This document shows, piece by piece, positions 13,082-17,231 of a stretch of DNA of 17,231 bases; position 1 is the stretch's first letter; the number at the start of each line of letters is the position of its first letter. The position numbers and the translations under genes are program-made. The stretch lies in the NCBI GenBank assembly GCA_002413395.1, contig DHWX01000090.1, forward strand, positions 1 to 17,231. The letters are read 5' to 3'. Under the pieces are notes generated by a model, which saw only the letters and a program-made list of their open reading frames with translations, ran no database searches and had not been told where the DNA came from. The DNA comes from Polaromonas sp. UBA5171 (GTDB lineage Bacteria > Pseudomonadota > Gammaproteobacteria > Burkholderiales > Burkholderiaceae_C).

Positions 13082-14284
13082 ATGAACTCCCAACTTGAAC
13101 CCAGCAAGGCGCGTATCGGCCGCTATGTGGCAACCATCGCCTTTAACGAAACGGTGAACGCCTACGTTCCACCGGCGTTGCCGCCATCACCCCCGCTGGA
13201 GTTTTCGGGGCTGATGCACCTGCTCAGCCAGGCGGACCGGGCGATTGGCCGACTCGATGGCATCGCCATGATGCTGCCGGACAAAGCGCTTTTCTTGTAC
13301 CTCTATGTGCGCAAAGAAGCCGTGCTGTCCTCCCAAATCGAGGGCATGCAATCCACACTGGACGATTTACTTCGTTTTGAAAATGCAGCGCTCACGGGCC
13401 ACCCCATCGCTGATATCACGGAGGTATCCAATTACGTTGACGCCATGATGTTTGGCCTGGCCCGCATGCGCGATCCAAGCCCGCAAGGGTTGCCGCTGTG
13501 CCTGCGGCTGCTGCGAGAAATGCACGAACGCTTGTTACGCAGTGGACGCGGCGAGAGCAAGAATCCGGGCGAGTTCCGCAGTTCACAAAACTGGCTGGGC
13601 GGCAGCCGACCGGGCAACGCCACTTACGTGCCCCCGCCTGTGCATGAGATGCAAACCTGTCTGAGCGATCTCGAAAAATTCATGCAAGATGACGCGAATC
13701 CTCTGCCACCACTCATCAAGGCCGGGTTGCTGCACGTTCAGTTTGAGAGCATCCATCCCTTTCTGGATGGCAATGGCCGCCTGGGGCGCTTGCTGATTGC
13801 CCTGTTTCTGGTGGACCAAAACGTACTGAAAGAGCCTTTGTTGTACCTCAGCCTGTACCTCAAGTCACACCGGGGCGACTATTACAAGCTACTGCAAGAG
13901 GTGCGCGAACGCGGCACCTGGGAGGCTTGGTTGGAATTTTTTCTCAAAGGCGTGACAGAAACGGCCAACAACGCATTTGCGAGCGCGATGAGTATCGTGA
14001 CCTTGTTTAAACAAGATCGGGAACGGATCTCGGCCTGGGCTGAACATACCAATTCCATGTTGCGCATTCATGAGCTCTTGCAGACGCACCCTTTTGTGAA
14101 TGCAGCACAAGTCGCCGAAAAAACCCATCTGAGCGTGCCCACGGTCAATACCGCACTTGCTGCGCTACAGACCCTGGGCGTGGTCAAGGAAATCACTGGC
14201 AAGCTGCGGGGCCGGGTATTTGCGTACCAGGACTTCCTCAAAATCCTCGACGATGGCACTGCAGTGAGCACAGCGAGTTTGTAG
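13082..14284 (+). CDS. Fic-domain protein, class II (predicted AMP transferase), with winged helix
   Basis: This 400-residue protein has the full Fic active-site motif HPFLDGNGRLGR (residues 225-236), whose His accepts the proton while the loop binds nucleotide. Fic enzymes usually transfer AMP to hydroxyl side chains. An N-terminal inhibitory helix motif (S/T)xxxE(G/N) is present as S83-S-Q-I-E87-G88, so it is class II: autoinhibited on one chain, and not needing a separate antitoxin. The N-terminal Fic_N-type region is at about 20-110 and the C-terminal winged helix at about 325-385 (HPFVNAAQVAEKTHLSVPTVNTAL). The start is ATG 13082 with weak Shine-Dalgarno. It lies 52 bases before the relaxosome gene on the same strand. 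The target is unknown. Confidence 0.93.
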   Translation: MNSQLEPSKARIGRYVATIAFNETVNAYVPPALPPSPPLEFSGLMHLLSQADRAIGRLDGIAMMLPDKALFLYLYVRKEAVLSSQIEGMQSTLDDLLRFENAALTGHPIADITEVSNYVDAMMFGLARMRDPSPQGLPLCLRLLREMHERLLRSGRGESKNPGEFRSSQNWLGGSRPGNATYVPPPVHEMQTCLSDLEKFMQDDANPLPPLIKAGLLHVQFESIHPFLDGNGRLGRLLIALFLVDQNVLKEPLLYLSLYLKSHRGDYYKLLQEVRERGTWEAWLEFFLKGVTETANNAFASAMSIVTLFKQDRERISAWAEHTNSMLRIHELLQTHPFVNAAQVAEKTHLSVPTVNTALAALQTLGVVKEITGKLRGRVFAYQDFLKILDDGTAVSTASL

Positions 14285-14336
14285 TCACCGCGCGCAGGCG
14301 TGCTGCTGATTGTGGAATTAATGGGATGATTTGCCA

Positions 14337-14663
14337 ATGACTAAACTGTTTAAAAAGAAGGAGCCCGCCGATTCACACATGGGCCGTATTACCTTCAAGG
14401 TGACCCCTAAGCAGGACGAAGACATTCGCCGCGCCGCCAGCATCCGGCAAATGGATTTGTCAGAATTCATTCGCTGTGCGGCGCTGGGCCGTAAAGCAGA
14501 CGTCGATTTTGAGACGGAAATCGTGCTGGCGTTGAGCGAGCTCACCCGCTGCGTTCGGATGCTTCACGCGGCTTTGGTTGACGAGGGGCTAAACCCAGGG
14601 GAAGAACTCTGGCGGCCGGTGATTCTGGAGGCGCGCGCCGCGATGCTGCGTATCAGCAAGTGA
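14337..14663 (+). CDS. Ribbon-helix-helix mobilisation (relaxosome accessory, MobC-like) protein
   Basis: This 108-residue protein has an N-terminal RHH domain (GRITFKVTPKQDEDIRRAASIRQ, then LSEFIRCAALG) and a helical C-terminus (ELTRCVRMLHAALVDEGLNP). The arrangement matches MobC/TraJ-like accessory proteins that bind oriT and recruit a MOBP relaxase. The start is taken as ATG 14337; a TTG two codons earlier is unlikely. Only 64 bases separate it from the relaxase ATG, in the usual order. The oriT would be expected close by, but no nic site could be read. Confidence 0.8.
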   Translation: MTKLFKKKEPADSHMGRITFKVTPKQDEDIRRAASIRQMDLSEFIRCAALGRKADVDFETEIVLALSELTRCVRMLHAALVDEGLNPGEELWRPVILEARAAMLRISK

Positions 14664-14727
14664 GTGGGTGCCGGGCGGGGCAGGGCACCCCAAGCCAAGA
14701 ATCAGACCGCCTCACGCCATCCAGTTC

Positions 14728-15492
14728 ATGATCCCTCATATCCCTAAGCAACGCCAATTCAAAACGAAGGCTGGCAAATCGTTCAATGATTTGGTGGCGT
14801 ACATTGAGGCCGACAACCAGCCCGGACAAGAACGTCAGCAAGAACGCTCAAGCCTGTTTGACGACATCCTGAACTACACCACCGACACGGTCGATAAAAA
14901 CAGCGATATAGAAAAATGCATCGCCATGCAAACCTCTGGCATCAATGGCTTGGCCACCGCCAGCATCGAGATGAATGCGCTGGCCAAGAAAAATACGCGC
15001 TGCCAAGATCCGGCCTACCACATCATTCTGAGTTGGCCCGAGCATGAAAAACCAGACTTTGACGCCATTTTTGATGCGGCCCAGCATGCCCTCAAAGCGC
15101 TCAGCCTGATTGAGCACCAATACGTGCTGGCCATTCACGGCAACACGGACAACATACACTGCCACATCTGCGTCAATCGGGTTCACCCCGTGACGTTCAA
15201 AGCGCAACACCTTGAATGGGCGACCAGAACCTTGCACCGGGCGGCGCGTGAAAGTGAAATCAAACACGGGTGGTCACATGACAATGGCCTCTACGTGGTC
15301 GAAATCGATGCGCATGGTCAAAAACAGGTCGTTCGCCGCATCGGGCTCTCTGATGCGTTGGATGCAGCGAGTCAGCGGGTACATCCTGAACTTGGCAGCG
15401 AAGAAATTCTCCCGGTCTGGCACGACCCGGGCAGCCTGGAGTCCTGGCTTAAAACCAAGGTGGCCCGCGCGGTTAAAACCAGCCCTGGCTGA
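14728..15492 (+). CDS. MOBP relaxase, N-terminal catalytic part (frameshifted at its end)
   Basis: These 254 codons hold the TraI/MobA-type relaxase domain. The candidate nicking tyrosine is Tyr25 (DLVAYIE). The histidine triad motif is HGNTDNIHCHICVNRVHP, with His137, His144 and His146. YHIILSWPEHEKP at about 97-109 is motif II-like. The enzyme cuts and holds the transferred strand at oriT. The start is ATG 14728; an in-frame GTG at 14668 would overlap the end region of the accessory gene with Pro-rich sequence and is less likely. The frame ends at a TGA (15490-15492), but the protein clearly continues in the next frame. One extra base at 15475-15481 (AAAA run in GTTAAAACC) explains it. The catalytic domain itself is complete. 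Confidence 0.92.
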   Translation: MIPHIPKQRQFKTKAGKSFNDLVAYIEADNQPGQERQQERSSLFDDILNYTTDTVDKNSDIEKCIAMQTSGINGLATASIEMNALAKKNTRCQDPAYHIILSWPEHEKPDFDAIFDAAQHALKALSLIEHQYVLAIHGNTDNIHCHICVNRVHPVTFKAQHLEWATRTLHRAARESEIKHGWSHDNGLYVVEIDAHGQKQVVRRIGLSDALDAASQRVHPELGSEEILPVWHDPGSLESWLKTKVARAVKTSPG

Positions 15493-17231
15493 GCTCACCG
15501 GCTGGTTCGCCCTGCACGCGTGGTTAAGTGACTACGGCATCACGCTGTCGGACAGTGGCGGCGCTGGCATGCGACTGCGCGTGACGTCCCCTGAAAGTGG
15601 TGAAATGCTTGATCTGGCAGCCAGCAAAGGCCTGCGACTTCTAAAGCGTGAAGTTCTGGAGAAGCGCTGGGGCCCCTTTGCCAACAGTATCGACATCGCC
15701 TGTCTGGTTCCAGATCTTTCTCATTTAACGCCGAAACAGATCGCCCACGGGGTCCAGGAGGTCCTCGCCAGATATCCTCAGGCAGCCAGACCCCCGGCGC
15801 ACGTCATTGCCGCATACCAGGGCATGAACCAAGAGCGACACGCAGTTGCGGCCACTGAGCCGACTGAAGTGACGCAGACCGACGCATCTGGGGAAAGAAG
15901 TTTTCAGGGCGATGACCCGCAACGGGCACAGCGCAAAGCACAGCGCGCCGCAGTGCGTGCTGAGCTTCGGCTACGGTTTTCGACCTACCAGCGCCGGGTA
16001 CGCGGTGGCGATCCGGATCATTTCACGCGCATCAAGGGCCTTAAGTCGGAGCGAAGCCTGGCCCTGGGCCTCCTTCGTGAGCAAAGCAAAGCTGCGAAAT
16101 TGGCCATGCCCAAGAGCCTCGACCTGGGCGTACGCTTGATCATCCTGGTTGAAATCGACGCCGAAAGCCTGCGGCGCAAGCTCGAAGTGGAAGCTGATTT
16201 TCAGAAAAAGAGGGCTGCGCTGCGTGCCAGCCGCACACCGCCCTTGAGCTGGCGTGCCTGGCTATATGAGCAATCGGGTCTGGGGGACCAGGCCGCCTTA
16301 TCGGCCCTGCGCGGCATCGTGTACCAAGCGCAGCGGGATGCCAAACGCGACACCACCGAGGACGATCCGGCGCAGGAGGATGAAATCCTCACCGCCCAGG
16401 AGCCCGAGCAGCAGTTCCGCAAAGTTATGGCACGCTTGCTTGAAGAGGAAAAGAAGGAAGCCGCCATTCGTTCGGCCAATAGCTGGGCCATGCGGCCCTA
16501 TCAAGTCGATGCCCTGTTGGCTCAATACGTCGGTATGCAGTGGCGCGTGACAGGTAACGGCAATGTGGAATACCGGGATCAAGCCGGCGGACACCTGTTC
16601 ACGGATCGAGGCAATCGGCTCACCTTTGACCGGGTGCGGGTGTTGGATGAAGAAATTTGTCTGGCCCTGACACACGCGCAGCACAAGTTTGGCTCGCCGC
16701 TCACATTAACGGGTGACGATCCGGTGTTTACCGCAAGAATGGCGCGATTGGCCTGTGACATGAAAATTGCCATCCTCAATCCAGAGCTGCAATCGGTGAT
16801 GGCCGAACATCGCACTGCGCGGGATGCAAAAAGCACGGCCAGCCGCCCGCCCGCGCCGGTTTCGGCCGTCACCCAGACACCGACCCTGGTCTCAACGCCA
16901 GTTTCCCTCCCCACCGTGGTCGCGCCGCCTGCGGTCGACCCGGCTCAAGCCACGCGCCTCGACACACCGATCAGAAAGAAAACCCAGGACGCTCAAACGC
17001 CGCTGCGCCGCCCCGTCGAATCTTCACCGGCCCCCGCGACGCATCGGGTGCCACAGGAGACGGCCCGTGGCAACGCCGCGCAAACCGAGGTGCAAGGGCC
17101 GTCACTTTCAGAGCCAACCCAAACCGACCTCACGCCTATCGACCAGGAGTCCGTCCGCACGGAGCCAGAAGCCACGACCCAGGAGACTGCAAGCGCCACG
17201 ACGCGACAAGACCGGTTGCGCGCGCTCGTGC
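15482..17231 (+). CDS. MOBP relaxase, C-terminal part in the shifted frame (runs off window)
   Basis: From 15482 the frame stays open to the window end (583 codons) and continues the relaxase: ALAELTGWFALHAWLSDYGI at the join, then a TraI-like middle (GGAGMRLRV, LRLLKREVLEKRWG), a basic helical stretch near 15900-16250, and an LPD7-type domain at about 16481-16800 (YQVDALLAQYVGMQWRV, NVEYRDQAGG, ALTHAQHKFGSPLTLTG). After 16800 it turns into a Pro/Thr/Ala-rich linker. It has no ribosome site of its own; the first in-frame ATG is 15569. It should be one protein with 14728-15492, of more than 830 residues. It was not visible as an ATG-started frame because its true start lies across the frameshift. 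Confidence 0.85.

Noticed and set aside
15470..15495. Programmed frameshift in the relaxase
   Set aside because: The needed shift is +1, and no known +1 slippery context or strong downstream structure was recognised; mutation or sequence error is simpler.

Overview
The window is an accessory, mobile-element region, probably from a beta-proteobacterium of the Burkholderiales (Comamonadaceae-like). That assignment is inferred from the GC-rich coding style and from protein similarity recalled by eye. No rRNA or tRNA anchors it. The right end (from 13082) is a mobilisation module: a Fic-domain protein, a ribbon-helix-helix relaxosome protein, and a MOBP-type relaxase that runs off the window edge. 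This points to a mobilisable or conjugative plasmid or an integrative conjugative element.

The left two thirds is a toxin-antitoxin (TA) island. In order: the N-terminus of a ParD antitoxin (1-75, minus; it starts on the last codon visible and is missed by simple ORF length cut-offs); ccdA-ccdB (528-1121); brnT-brnA (1239-1800); a Phd/YefM-RelE pair (2142-2739) followed by an unknown 153-aa protein; an AAA ATPase with a DUF4143/ExK C-terminus (3347-4528); and a 684-residue tyrosine recombinase (4553-6607). Then come a truncated IS1182-family transposase, a SEC-C/TPR-like protein (minus), a small Cys-containing protein, DNA-3-methyladenine glycosylase I (tag), and a second TA block: higB-higA (minus), a truncated hipB with its operators, and a frameshifted winged-helix antitoxin-like pseudogene just before fic. 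At least five TA operons and two or three TA remnants lie within about 14 kb.

Two broken pieces of genes related to the resident recombinase sit between TA modules. One is the N-terminus at 1955-2092, between brnTA and phd-relE. The other is an internal piece at 11512-11573, between higBA and the hipB remnant. Both match the resident gene at the protein level but differ at many third codon positions, so they come from related integrases and are not recent copies of the resident gene. I infer that TA modules accumulated here together with successive elements carrying this recombinase family.

Most TA operons have a clear palindromic operator over the promoter. The two toxin-first operons (brnTA, higBA) and the ATPase gene have a -10-like hexamer ending 6-7 bases before the ATG and no Shine-Dalgarno. 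The antitoxin genes have good Shine-Dalgarno sites. This suggests leaderless, weak toxin translation.

The relaxase is split by a one-base frameshift at 15475-15481, and its second half (to the window end) is a long open frame that lacks its own clear start. A gene-poor stretch at 12218-13081 carries nested tandem repeats (CCTCCAGTGAA units) upstream of an unrecognised minus-strand gene, and the antitoxin pseudogene.
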